This document shows, piece by piece, positions 8,139-15,138 of a stretch of 24,310 nucleotides of DNA (position 1 is its first letter; every line of letters begins with the position of its first letter). This DNA comes from an uncultured Clostridia bacterium (GTDB lineage Bacteria; Bacillota; Clostridia; Christensenellales; Borkfalkiaceae), in assembly GCA_959605945.1 (NCBI GenBank), contig CAUHGY010000024.1, positions 1 to 24,310 on the forward strand. The letters are read 5' to 3'. Both the position numbers and the translations under genes were made by a program. The notes under the pieces are model-generated. The model did no database searches, had not been told where the DNA came from, and worked only from the letters and a program-made list of their open reading frames with translations.

Positions 8139-8400
8139 AGTCGACGAGAGCGAACTCAAAGCCGCGCTCGTAAAGAAAGCGCTCGGCTACGATGCTACGG
8201 AAGTGGTTGAAGAGTATCTGAGCGAAGAGGGCGAGATAAAGCTTGCAAAGAAAAAAATAACCAAAAAGAACGTTCCTCCCGATATTACCGCTTTAAAGAT
8301 GCTCATAGAGAGCGAGGTCAAGCCCCTTTCGGAGCTGTCCGACGGGGAACTCGAAGAAGAAAAAGAGCGGCTGCTTAAAATGTTGAAGGAGCGTTCCTGA
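8116..8400 (+). CDS. Small phage protein, possibly terminase small-subunit related
   Basis: A protein of 94 residues that is highly charged and helical. It overlaps the terminase gene by 23 bases and lies 22 bases before the portal gene. The central stretch, with VKKALGYDATEVVEEYL followed by an acidic turn, a Lys-rich strand and then VPPDITALKMLI, resembles segments I associate with the C-terminal half of many small terminase subunits. There, an ALGY/AxGY motif is followed by a PD-containing helix. There is no DNA-binding helix-turn-helix before it. It could therefore be a reduced TerS, an adaptor for the packaging motor, or an unrelated small protein. No separate small terminase gene is visible upstream of the large subunit, where it would usually lie. 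The assignment rests on position and pattern. Confidence 0.5.
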   Translation: MKGRKKGKVDESELKAALVKKALGYDATEVVEEYLSEEGEIKLAKKKITKKNVPPDITALKMLIESEVKPLSELSDGELEEEKERLLKMLKERS

Positions 8401-8422
8401 AAAAATCAAAAGGAGTGATCAT

Positions 8423-10315
8423 TTGTTTAAAGAAAACGACACCGTCGCAGCGGAAAAAGAGCGCGACAAATTTGCCGAAGAGATCGTGGAAGAGGTCCGT
8501 TCCGACTTTGAAAAAAGAAGGAAAGAGCGGCTTTTATATGAGCGCCAATGGGAGCTGAATATGAATTTTCTTGCAGGGAGACAGTATTGCGAAATTTCTC
8601 CGCGCGGAGAAATAGAAGAGACTGACGACGGATATTTCTGGCAAAACAGAGAGGTGTTTAACCACATTGCGCCGATAATCGAGTCGCGCATAGCTAAGCT
8701 TGCGAGAGTGACGCCGATAATTTCGGTGCGGCCCAAGTCTGACGACGAGGCAGACGTTTCCGCCGCGGCAATGTCTGAAAAACTGATCGAATGGGTTTTC
8801 AGGCGTGCTGACGCGGTGGACGCGGCGAGACGGGCCACGGCTTGGAGCGAAGCTTGCGGTACGGCTTTTTATAAAGTTGTGTGGGATAACTGCGGGGGCG
8901 GCTTTCTCGGGTCGGTCGACGGCAAAGACGTTTACGAAGGCGAAGCGGAAATCATAGCGGTTTCGCCTTTTGAAATATTTCCGGACGATCTGCATACCGA
9001 AAAATTAAAGGACTGCCGCAGCATTATCCATGCCAAAGCCGTGCCTGTTTCCGTGATACGCGAAAAATACGGCGTGGCTGTCGCAGGGGAAGACATAAGC
9101 ATTTACAATCTCAGTGCATCGGGAAACAAAGATTCGGGCGAAAGCGTCATGAACGACGCGGCGGTAGTAATAGAGCGGTACGAACGCCCCGACGGTAAAT
9201 TTCCCAACGGGCGGCTGATTACCGTGGCGGGCGATAAATTGCTGTTTTACGGGGAATTGCCGTATGAAAACGACGAAAACAAAAAACGTCTGTTTCCTTT
9301 CGTAAAACAGGAAAGCATAGTGTCTGCCGGGCATTTTTTCGGAACAAGCGTCATAGAACGGCTGATTCCCGTCCAGCGCGCATATAATGCGGTCAAAAAC
9401 AGAAAACACGAGTTTTTAAACAGGCTGACGATGGGAGTTATGACGGTTGAAGACGGGTCGGTAGATGTGGAAGATCTGGAAGAAGGACTTCCTCCCGGAA
9501 AAGTGCTCGTCTACAGGCAGGGGGCAAAAACGCCCGAAATGATGAAAGAGGGCGCCATGCCTCCCGATTTCAATGAAGAAGAGCAAAAACTGCTTAACGA
9601 ATTTGTGGCGATAAGCGGCGTCAGCGAGGTTTCCACAAGTTCCGAAAACGCCAATCTGTCAAGCGGGAGTGCGCTCGAACTGCTTGTCGAACAGGATAAC
9701 GAAAGGCTGACTTCCAACGCGGAGATCATCAGAAATTCATATCTTGAAATAGCAAGGCTGTGTCTGAGACTGTACGCACAGTTTACCGCGGGGTGCAGGG
9801 CGATAAAATATCTCGACGAATTCGACAGGACGCGCGTTATTTATGCGGACGGCAGTGCCGCGGCGTCGGACGATGTGTATGCCGAGACGGAAAACGAATT
9901 GCTTTATACGCCGAGTCAGAAAAAGAATATGATATTCAAGCTGTACGAAAGCGGATTGCTTTCCGATGACGACGGAAAACTGCGCCCCGCCACCAAAGAA
10001 AAAGTGCTTTCCCTGCTCGGATATAAAGATTTGGATTATCACAAGGGATTGGCGAGGCTGCATGAAGAAAAAGCGCAGGGAGAAAACGAGCGCATTAAAA
10101 AAGAAGGTCTGCACGTGGACGTCATAGATGACCACGAGGTGCATATAGACGAGCATACCAGGTATTTTCTAAGCGAGTACGAAGATTTTTCCGATGACGA
10201 AAAGGCACGGTTGATTAACCATATCGACGAACATAAAAAGTCGCTTGAAAGGCTTTCGGCGGGAAAATCCGACAAAGCGGAAGAAATTGTTCCCGGTAAA
10301 AACGCGCCGGTATAA
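8423..10315 (+). CDS. Phage portal protein (P22-like)
   Basis: The dodecameric ring at the capsid vertex through which DNA is packaged, 630 residues. The start is a TTG at 8423 supported by AGGAG at 8411-8415 with 7-base spacing; no nearby in-frame ATG competes. The N-terminal helical region includes LLYERQWELNMNFLAGRQY and NREVFNHIAPIIESRIAKL, typical of P22-type portals. It is followed by a wing domain with SPFEIFPDD. Then come LIPVQRAYNAVKNRKHEFLNR and the ISGVSEVS...SSGSALELLVEQDNERL region, which corresponds to the stem and tunnel helices. The C-terminus carries a His/acid-rich segment (DDHEVHIDEHTRYF, later NHIDEHKKSLERL, about residues 565-610). The length is normal for the family and no lesion is seen. 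It sits between the packaging genes and the scaffold/coat pair, as in P22. Confidence 0.88.
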   Translation: MFKENDTVAAEKERDKFAEEIVEEVRSDFEKRRKERLLYERQWELNMNFLAGRQYCEISPRGEIEETDDGYFWQNREVFNHIAPIIESRIAKLARVTPIISVRPKSDDEADVSAAAMSEKLIEWVFRRADAVDAARRATAWSEACGTAFYKVVWDNCGGGFLGSVDGKDVYEGEAEIIAVSPFEIFPDDLHTEKLKDCRSIIHAKAVPVSVIREKYGVAVAGEDISIYNLSASGNKDSGESVMNDAAVVIERYERPDGKFPNGRLITVAGDKLLFYGELPYENDENKKRLFPFVKQESIVSAGHFFGTSVIERLIPVQRAYNAVKNRKHEFLNRLTMGVMTVEDGSVDVEDLEEGLPPGKVLVYRQGAKTPEMMKEGAMPPDFNEEEQKLLNEFVAISGVSEVSTSSENANLSSGSALELLVEQDNERLTSNAEIIRNSYLEIARLCLRLYAQFTAGCRAIKYLDEFDRTRVIYADGSAAASDDVYAETENELLYTPSQKKNMIFKLYESGLLSDDDGKLRPATKEKVLSLLGYKDLDYHKGLARLHEEKAQGENERIKKEGLHVDVIDDHEVHIDEHTRYFLSEYEDFSDDEKARLINHIDEHKKSLERLSAGKSDKAEEIVPGKNAPV

Positions 10316-10379
10316 AATCAGAGTATGCCGGCGTGCGCCGCTTGTATTCAGGCGGCAGAAAAGAAAAGGAGAATTATAA

Positions 10380-10787
10380 ATGAATAACGCATTCGATGAA
10401 CAAACGGCGGTTGCAGCCGAAGAACCGAAAACCGATGAAAATAACGCTTCGGCACCTGCCGTCTCATTCGGAAAATTTAAAGACGCAAACGCGCTGCTTG
10501 ACGCGTACAACTCTTTGGAAGCTGAATTTACCAAACGCTGTCAGCGTTTAAAAGAGTTGGAAAGCGCTCTTTCCGACGACAAGGCAAAAACCCCGGAAGG
10601 AAAGGAAGAGACAAAAAGTATAAGCGATGAGGACAAAGAAAATATTCTCAAAGACTACTTGAAAAGCGTTCTCGGCGCAAAGCAGACGGCCATCGTAATG
10701 GATAACGCGGGCGCAGGCGTAAGGACGCCCGCCGATAAACCACGATCGATAGCGGAAGCGGGAAGTCTCGCCAAATCGCTGTTTTGA
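10380..10787 (+). CDS. Phage scaffold-like protein
   Basis: A protein of 135 residues directly upstream of the major capsid gene, the usual place for a scaffold. The ATG at 10380 follows AAGGAGA at 10366-10372. The N-terminus is acidic and Ala/Glu-rich. FKDANALLDAYNSLEAEFTKRCQRLKELE then forms a helical, coiled-coil segment of a type common in phage scaffolding proteins. A charged linker, a second helix (DKENILKDYLKSVLG) and an Ala/Gly/Pro-rich C-terminus follow. It is much shorter than the P22 scaffold (about 300 residues). Scaffolds direct coat assembly and then leave the shell. No protease domain or separate protease gene is visible in the cassette, which fits P22-type assembly without proteolysis. 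The function is inferred from position and helical character. Confidence 0.7.
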   Translation: MNNAFDEQTAVAAEEPKTDENNASAPAVSFGKFKDANALLDAYNSLEAEFTKRCQRLKELESALSDDKAKTPEGKEETKSISDEDKENILKDYLKSVLGAKQTAIVMDNAGAGVRTPADKPRSIAEAGSLAKSLF

Positions 10788-10822
10788 TCTTTACGCGCTA
10801 ATTGTTTATTAAAGGAGAAAAT

Positions 10823-11995
10823 ATGGCAGTAACATTGGCAAACGCGGATAAAGCGCTTAAATCGTTTTATCTGGACGTTGTATCTGAACAGTTGAATTTA
10901 AAATCGAATCCGCTTCTTGCGGCAATTAAGCAAAGCACCGACGATGTGTGGGGCAAAGAAATAAGAAAACTTGCCGTTTACGGCGTGAACGGCGGTATAG
11001 GCGCGGGAACGGAGGACGGAGCTCTTCCGGACGCCGCGGGGAATAATTACGAACAGTTCGTAGTCTCTTTGAAAAACCTTTACGGCACGATAGAGATCTC
11101 GGACAAAGCAATAAGGGCGTCCGAAAATAATTCCGGCGCGTTCGTAAGTCTGCTGAATGCAGAAATGGAAGGACTTCTGAAAGCGGGCGGATTCAATTTC
11201 GGCAGAATGCTTTTCGGGGACGGAAGCGGCAAACTTGCCACGGTGACGGCGGTCAAAACGGGGACCATAACTCTCGATACCGTCAAAAACATTGCCGAAG
11301 GCATGGTCGTGGATTTCAGAACGGCGGAAGGCGAGGCGGTAAGCGGCTATGAAGGAAGAAAAATACTGACAGTGGACAGGAATGCAAAGACTGTCACTGT
11401 CACCGGTACGGCTCTCACCGAAGAAACGCACAAGAACTGCATTATGACCGTACAGGGCTCGTATAATAACGAAATAACCGGTCTCGGCGCTATTTTCGGA
11501 GACAGCGCTACCATATACGGTCTTTCGAGAGCTTCTCACAGCTGGCTGACGCCGTATAAGAAAACTTCCGCGGGAACTATCACCGAAGCCATGATACAGA
11601 CTGCTCTCGATACAATCGAAGAAAACAGCGGCGGCACGGTCAACTTCATCGTGTGCTCATGGGGAGTCAGACGCGCGCTGCAAAATCTTTTTTCGACAAA
11701 CAAGCGCTTTGTAGACACCGTCGAACTTGCCGGCGGTTACAGGGCGATGAGTTACAACGGGATACCCATTGTTGCGGACAGATTCTGTCCGAACGGCACC
11801 ATGTATCTTCTGAACACGGAAGATTTCACGTTGCATCAGCTGTGTGACTGGCAGTGGCTTGCGGGCGACGACGGCAGAGTGTTGAAACAGGTTGCGGGGA
11901 AACCGGTTTATACGGCTACTCTCGTAAAATACGCCGATCTTATCTGCGCAAGACCCATAGGTCAGGGAATGATAAGCGGCATTACCGAATCTTAA
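10823..11995 (+). CDS. Phage major capsid protein
   Basis: The coat protein of the cassette, 390 residues, expected to adopt the HK97 fold. The start is the ATG at 10823, with AAGGAG at 10812-10817; a TTG at 10802 would overlap this site and is rejected. The N-terminus has helical segments (KALKSFYLDVVSEQLN). There follow NNYEQFVVSLKNLYGTIEISDKAI and a middle domain with beta-rich repeats (VKTGTITLDTV, AKTVTVTGTALTEETHKN). The C-terminal P-domain-like part includes NFIVCSWGVRRALQNLF and YNGIPIVADRFCPNGTMYLLN, a pattern seen in many tailed-phage coat proteins. There is no N-terminal prohead cleavage region of the long HK97 type. A stem-loop just after the gene probably adjusts its expression relative to the downstream tail genes. 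Confidence 0.87.
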   Translation: MAVTLANADKALKSFYLDVVSEQLNLKSNPLLAAIKQSTDDVWGKEIRKLAVYGVNGGIGAGTEDGALPDAAGNNYEQFVVSLKNLYGTIEISDKAIRASENNSGAFVSLLNAEMEGLLKAGGFNFGRMLFGDGSGKLATVTAVKTGTITLDTVKNIAEGMVVDFRTAEGEAVSGYEGRKILTVDRNAKTVTVTGTALTEETHKNCIMTVQGSYNNEITGLGAIFGDSATIYGLSRASHSWLTPYKKTSAGTITEAMIQTALDTIEENSGGTVNFIVCSWGVRRALQNLFSTNKRFVDTVELAGGYRAMSYNGIPIVADRFCPNGTMYLLNTEDFTLHQLCDWQWLAGDDGRVLKQVAGKPVYTATLVKYADLICARPIGQGMISGITES

Positions 11996-12004
11996 AAAAA
12001 CATT

Positions 12005-12036
12005 TTTTAAGCCGAGCCGACAGGCTCGGCTTAAAA
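12005..12036 (+). terminator. Hairpin after the major capsid gene
   Basis: A perfect 14-bp stem (12005-12018 with 12023-12036) with loop GACA, starting 9 bases after the capsid stop codon. The 3' arm is followed by TAAAATTAAGG, without a strong U tract, so it may be a partial terminator or a stabiliser of the capsid mRNA. The ribosome binding site of the connector gene follows directly. Confidence 0.65.
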
Positions 12037-12053
12037 TAAAATTAAGGAGAATT

Positions 12054-12614
12054 ATGACGGTTAAAGATGTTGTGCTGATTGCAGCGACTTATCTGGGCAT
12101 GGAAAAAGCCGTTAAATATGCAAACGGCGAGACGATAAGCGCCGACGGCGTCACGCTGTCGCAGATCGACGTGCTGACCAGATGCGTAAATTTTATCGTA
12201 AACGAACTTGCGTCAAACTATATACCCATGGTGACCGAAGAAAGGGCGGTAAGCGACGGCGGCAGAATTTATTTTTCTTCGCTCGGCCGCACTCCTCTGA
12301 AAATTTTCGGAGTAACCGACGATTACGGCGAAAAGATTTATTTTTCGCTGCACTCGGAGTATATAGAAGTGCCTTGTGCCGCAGCCGTGGTGGAATATTC
12401 TTTTCTGCCGGCAAATTACGGTTTTTCCGACCGCATAGATTACGATGAAAACGATGTTTCCGCACGGGTGCTGGCGTTGGGAGCCGTTTCGGAATACTGT
12501 CTGACGGAGCGCGCTTTCGATGATGCGGTTACTTTCCGCAAGAGATTTACCGACGCACTGTCGGAACTGTGCCCTCCCAAAAACGCGCGAATTGCCGAAA
12601 GGAGATTTTTATGA
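12054..12614 (+). CDS. Head-tail connector, P22 gp4-like by position
   Basis: A protein of 186 residues with AAGGAGAA directly before the ATG at 12054. The N-terminal half is helical (VKDVVLIAATYLGMEKAVKYA, then LSQIDVLTRCVNFIVNELASNY). A short beta region follows (GGRIYFSSLGRTPLKIFGVTD), then helices rich in Ala, Asp and Arg to the C-terminus. This helical connector plan and the place directly after the coat gene correspond to the adaptor ring bound beneath the portal (gp4 in P22, gp6/gp15-type in other phages). The lysozyme activity reported for P22 gp4 cannot be read here. The next gene overlaps its stop by ATGA, so the two are translationally coupled. Its identity rests mainly on context and helical pattern. 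Confidence 0.65.
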   Translation: MTVKDVVLIAATYLGMEKAVKYANGETISADGVTLSQIDVLTRCVNFIVNELASNYIPMVTEERAVSDGGRIYFSSLGRTPLKIFGVTDDYGEKIYFSLHSEYIEVPCAAAVVEYSFLPANYGFSDRIDYDENDVSARVLALGAVSEYCLTERAFDDAVTFRKRFTDALSELCPPKNARIAERRFL

Positions 12615-13834
12615 CGAGATTTTACCCTTTCGAATGCAAGCCGGTCAGCGAAAGCGTTGTTGAATATTCTGCCGCCGATATAGCCGACAGAGACTGCGGA
12701 TATTATGCTTATAGAACCGAAAATGCCGGCGGGAATATAACTTTTCCGCAAGCCGCTTCCGCACTCAGGGCGTATTCGGTATGCGGAAAAAATTACGTTT
12801 ATTGCAAAGACGGCATGCTTTACGAGATTGACGGCAAAAGCGCAAAAGCCGTCATCGATAAGGTTTTCGACGCGCCGCCGTGCGTTTTTTCGGTTTTTTA
12901 CAAAGGCAGCCGCTATTTTGCCGCATCGGACGGCACAAACGTTTATCTTGCGGGGTTGACTTACGCGGTAGCGGATATACCGGCAGGAAGCGCTTATGCT
13001 TTTGCGGCGGGCAGGCTTTTCGCGGCAAGAGACGGCGCTTTGATTTTTACCGATATCATCGGCGAGAAAAAAGACGCGGTTAAGGCGGAATTCGGAAGAA
13101 TAAATTTAAATGCGGGCAAAATACTGTTTTTATCGGTGAAAGAAAATTGCATTACCGCCGTATGCCGAAGGGCGGTTTTCGAACTGCGCGCAAAAGGAGA
13201 CCCGGCAGATTTTACGCTGTCTGAGAAAGTAAAAATTTCTTTCGATGCGGATAAAGATTCATTCGGACGCGTGGGAAAAGAAATATATTTTACGGCGGAA
13301 GGAGCTTTTTACGTTTATTCGGACGGCGCCGTTTCCCGCGTGGCGGGAGAACAGGCGGCTGAACGCTCGGGATGCGCATTCACCGCGGGAGAAAAATATT
13401 ATTTGCCGGTAACGGAAAACAGCCGTAAAAAGTTATTCTGTTATGACCCGGAAGAGAAAAAAGTTTACTATATAGATGCGGACAATATGATTTTTGCGGA
13501 CGGGGGATTTGCCGTCAATACCGCAACTGCGACGGCCGGAGATTTCTATCACATGGTATACGGCGGAAAAAATACGTATAAGACGCGGACTCTCGATCTC
13601 GGAGTGTGCGGAACCAAAAGGCTGACGGGTATAAGCATTTCGGCAGACCGTGCCCTCTGCATAACTCTCGGCGGCGATTTCGGAAGTATCTCTTTGAAAG
13701 AAGAAAGACCGCGCATAAAGCGCAGACTGAATTTGCGTTCCGACACGTTCACCGCGGAAATATGCGCCGAAGAAAACGCGGATTTTAAAGTGGATAAAAT
13801 AAGATTTTATTTCAGGAAAGGGGAAAATTTATGA
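12611..13834 (+). CDS. Beta-propeller phage tail hub, P22 gp10-like by position
   Basis: A protein of 407 residues; the ATG at 12611 overlaps the previous stop and has GGAGA at 12601-12605. A frame open further upstream lies inside the connector gene and is not used. The sequence is a run of short beta-type units: NYVYCKDGMLYEID, GSRYFAASDGTNVYLAG, GRLFAARDGALIFTDI, NCITAVCRRAVFELRA, KEIYFTAEGAFYVYSDG and KYYLPVTENSRKKLFCYD. This is typical of a beta-propeller. A beta-rich C-terminal part follows (LTGISISADRALCITLGGDF), ending in RRKxxG-like basic residues. In P22, gp10 (about 470 residues) extends the tail from gp4 and holds the needle; the gene order here puts this protein in the same place. 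The propeller character is seen directly, whereas the hub role is inferred. Confidence 0.6.
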   Translation: MTRFYPFECKPVSESVVEYSAADIADRDCGYYAYRTENAGGNITFPQAASALRAYSVCGKNYVYCKDGMLYEIDGKSAKAVIDKVFDAPPCVFSVFYKGSRYFAASDGTNVYLAGLTYAVADIPAGSAYAFAAGRLFAARDGALIFTDIIGEKKDAVKAEFGRINLNAGKILFLSVKENCITAVCRRAVFELRAKGDPADFTLSEKVKISFDADKDSFGRVGKEIYFTAEGAFYVYSDGAVSRVAGEQAAERSGCAFTAGEKYYLPVTENSRKKLFCYDPEEKKVYYIDADNMIFADGGFAVNTATATAGDFYHMVYGGKNTYKTRTLDLGVCGTKRLTGISISADRALCITLGGDFGSISLKEERPRIKRRLNLRSDTFTAEICAEENADFKVDKIRFYFRKGENL

Positions 13835-14721
13835 ATTTCGACACACCGACGACAAAGAATGAAATGTATGAGATACTCAAAGAAATTTTTGCTTATTACC
13901 GTCTGCGCCGCCCCGAACACGATGAAATAACACTGCAGCCGCTGCAGCTTGAACGGCTTGATTATACCGCTCCGACCGATGCGGAGCTTGAGGAGACGGC
14001 AGAAACCGCACTCTATGCTCAGCAACGGCGTGAGGTCAGAAAAGAAAAGCAAACGCTCGGCACCGCTTTGAGAAAGGTCCGGAAAAAGCTTGCCGAAGCC
14101 GATGCCGCCGCACAGGCAAAAATAGCCGCCGCCGAAGAAAAGTGCGAAAAAGTCAAACAACAGTTGACTGCCGAAGCCGCCGAAAAGGGACTTGCATTTT
14201 CCACCGTTATAGCGGACGGCCTCAGAGACGCCGAAACAGATCTTGCAGAAGAGACAGAAAAAATAAATGCCGATTTATCCGAAGAAAAAACGGCTCTCTC
14301 CGCCGAAATGAGCGAATTGCAGGAAAGACTGGACGGGCTTGACGATTTTTATGCGGACGTGCATGAAAAAGAAATAGCGGCAAAGGTTGACGAACTTAAA
14401 AAGGAAAGAGATGCGCTGCAGGCGGAATGCTTTAAATATAACAACGGCCTGGACGAAAAGGAACAGCGTTATGCAAACACCCTGACCCAGTCGAAAATCA
14501 CTCTCGAGCTGCGTTATCTCGATCTGAGTTCCAAAGAATACACCAAGTCTCAGCTCGTCGATCTGGGTTATTACGGCGATGTTATTAAATGCGTGTGCGC
14601 ATATTACGATACGCTTACTGCGCAGGAGGCCTATAACGATATAAAAGACGAAGCAATGCTTGCCGTTTATCTCGAAGATTATTACGAAAATATAATCTAT
14701 ATGTATAAAAACAAAGTCTGA
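13831..14721 (+). CDS. Coiled-coil protein, possible tail needle or plug
   Basis: A protein of 296 residues with AAAGGGG at 13818-13823 and an ATGA overlap with the hub gene. About residues 50-225 form a long Ala/Glu/Lys-rich coiled coil (for example EKQTLGTALRKVRKKLAEAD and AEMSELQERLDGLDDFYADV). It is flanked by a short N-terminal segment (NEMYEILKEIFAYYRL) and a Tyr-rich helical C-terminus (YYGDVIKCVCAYYDTL, then YLEDYYENIIYMYKNKV). In P22 the gene after gp10 encodes gp26, a long trimeric coiled-coil needle that plugs the tail, and this gene occupies that slot. However, it lacks an obvious beta-helical or knob tip, and long helical proteins also occur in other phage roles. It could equally be a late addition of unknown function. 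It is the last gene of the cassette. Confidence 0.5.
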   Translation: MNFDTPTTKNEMYEILKEIFAYYRLRRPEHDEITLQPLQLERLDYTAPTDAELEETAETALYAQQRREVRKEKQTLGTALRKVRKKLAEADAAAQAKIAAAEEKCEKVKQQLTAEAAEKGLAFSTVIADGLRDAETDLAEETEKINADLSEEKTALSAEMSELQERLDGLDDFYADVHEKEIAAKVDELKKERDALQAECFKYNNGLDEKEQRYANTLTQSKITLELRYLDLSSKEYTKSQLVDLGYYGDVIKCVCAYYDTLTAQEAYNDIKDEAMLAVYLEDYYENIIYMYKNKV

Positions 14722-14806
14722 TTGTCATAAGTCGCTTTTCTTCGGGGAGCGATTTTAATGCTCCGTTTGGGATTTGCAGGCGCTTAAAATAATATTCAGG
14801 CATAAA

Positions 14807-14832
14807 CGGGCGGCGAGAAGATGCGCCGCCCG
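14807..14832 (+). terminator. Terminator of the phage cassette
   Basis: A 9-bp GC-rich stem (14807-14815 with 14824-14832) and 8-base loop lie 85 bases after the last cassette gene and are followed by CATAAAAATTTT. The U tract is imperfect, but the position suits the end of the phage operon. Confidence 0.55.
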
Positions 14833-14883
14833 CATAAAAATTTTGCGGACAGAGTAAATATATTTTATTGTTTTTTTCAATTT

Positions 14884-14914
14884 CCGCGGCGGTGCGGTAT
14901 ATTGCCCGCCGCGG
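14884..14914. other. GC-rich hairpin of unknown role
   Basis: CCGCGGCGG (14884-14892) pairs with CCGCCGCGG (14906-14914); an outer T-A pair extends the stem to 10 bp. No T tract follows on the plus strand, so it is not an evident terminator. It may be a structured part of a small RNA ending at 15040, or a stem protecting an upstream transcript. Confidence 0.4.
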
Positions 14915-15010
14915 AGTTATAAATTTACGGTCTGACGTGCCGCAGGAAACAGCAGACTGTTTGTTGCAAAATCAAGCGATGCCGCTTGAGGCTTTGAGTT
15001 CGATTTTTAT

Positions 15011-15040
15011 ACCGGCGCCGTGCGGCCGGTAAGTTTTTTT
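15011..15040 (+). terminator. Intrinsic terminator upstream of ispG
   Basis: ACCGGC (15011-15016) pairs with GCCGGT (15025-15030), an 8-base loop between them, followed by AAG and seven T (15034-15040). It points along the plus strand, yet the nearest upstream plus-strand gene ends almost 300 bases earlier behind another hairpin. It may end leftover cassette transcription or a short untranslated RNA. Confidence 0.65.
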
Positions 15041-15062
15041 ACTGTCCGAAATTGTAAAAAAC

Positions 15063-15094
15063 TTTACTAAAATAAAATTATGTGATAATATAAT
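15063..15094 (+). promoter_or_regulatory. Probable promoter of ispG
   Basis: A TATAAT hexamer at 15089-15094 lies 44 bases before the ispG start, inside a very AT-rich stretch. The best -35 is TTTACT at 15063-15068, which is 20 bases away; an overlapping GATAAT at 15084-15089 gives 15 bases. The -10 is convincing and the -35 is weak. Confidence 0.45.
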
Positions 15095-15138
15095 ATAGTA
15101 AAAAATCAAGGCGGGCACATCGCGGGAAAGGTGTAAAA

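Larger units (their letters stand above)
6702..14721 (+). mobile_element. Isolated P22-type phage head and tail-plug cassette
   Basis: Eight co-directional, intact genes run in the order large terminase, TerS-like small protein, portal, scaffold, coat, connector, tail hub and coiled-coil protein. The order corresponds to P22 genes 2-1-8-5-4-10-26. Gaps are short, or neighbouring genes overlap through ATGA. I find no integrase, repressor, replication, lysis, ejection or tailspike gene, and no flanking direct repeats that would mark attachment sites. The codon use looks like that of the surrounding chromosome. It may be a prophage remnant stripped to its head module, or a retained particle-forming unit. 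Borders are given as first and last gene, because true ends cannot be seen. Confidence 0.75.
14722..15138. other. Intergenic region with several hairpins
   Basis: About 417 bases between the phage cassette and ispG. It holds a GC-rich hairpin at 14807-14832, a second at 14884-14914, a small CAAGCG/CGCTTG hairpin near 14973-14988, and a hairpin with T7 tract at 15011-15040. A probable ispG promoter and ribosome binding site follow. No protein-coding gene is supported. The stretch 14833-15040 might carry a small RNA. Confidence 0.55.

Noticed and set aside
10823..11995. Capsid protein as an encapsulin nanocompartment
   Set aside because: It is flanked by a scaffold, portal and terminase, which encapsulin systems do not have.
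6604..15138. Attachment-site repeats flanking the phage cassette
   Set aside because: By eye I found no matching direct repeat of useful length between the left gap (6604-6701) and the right gap (14722-15138), and no tRNA gene is present.
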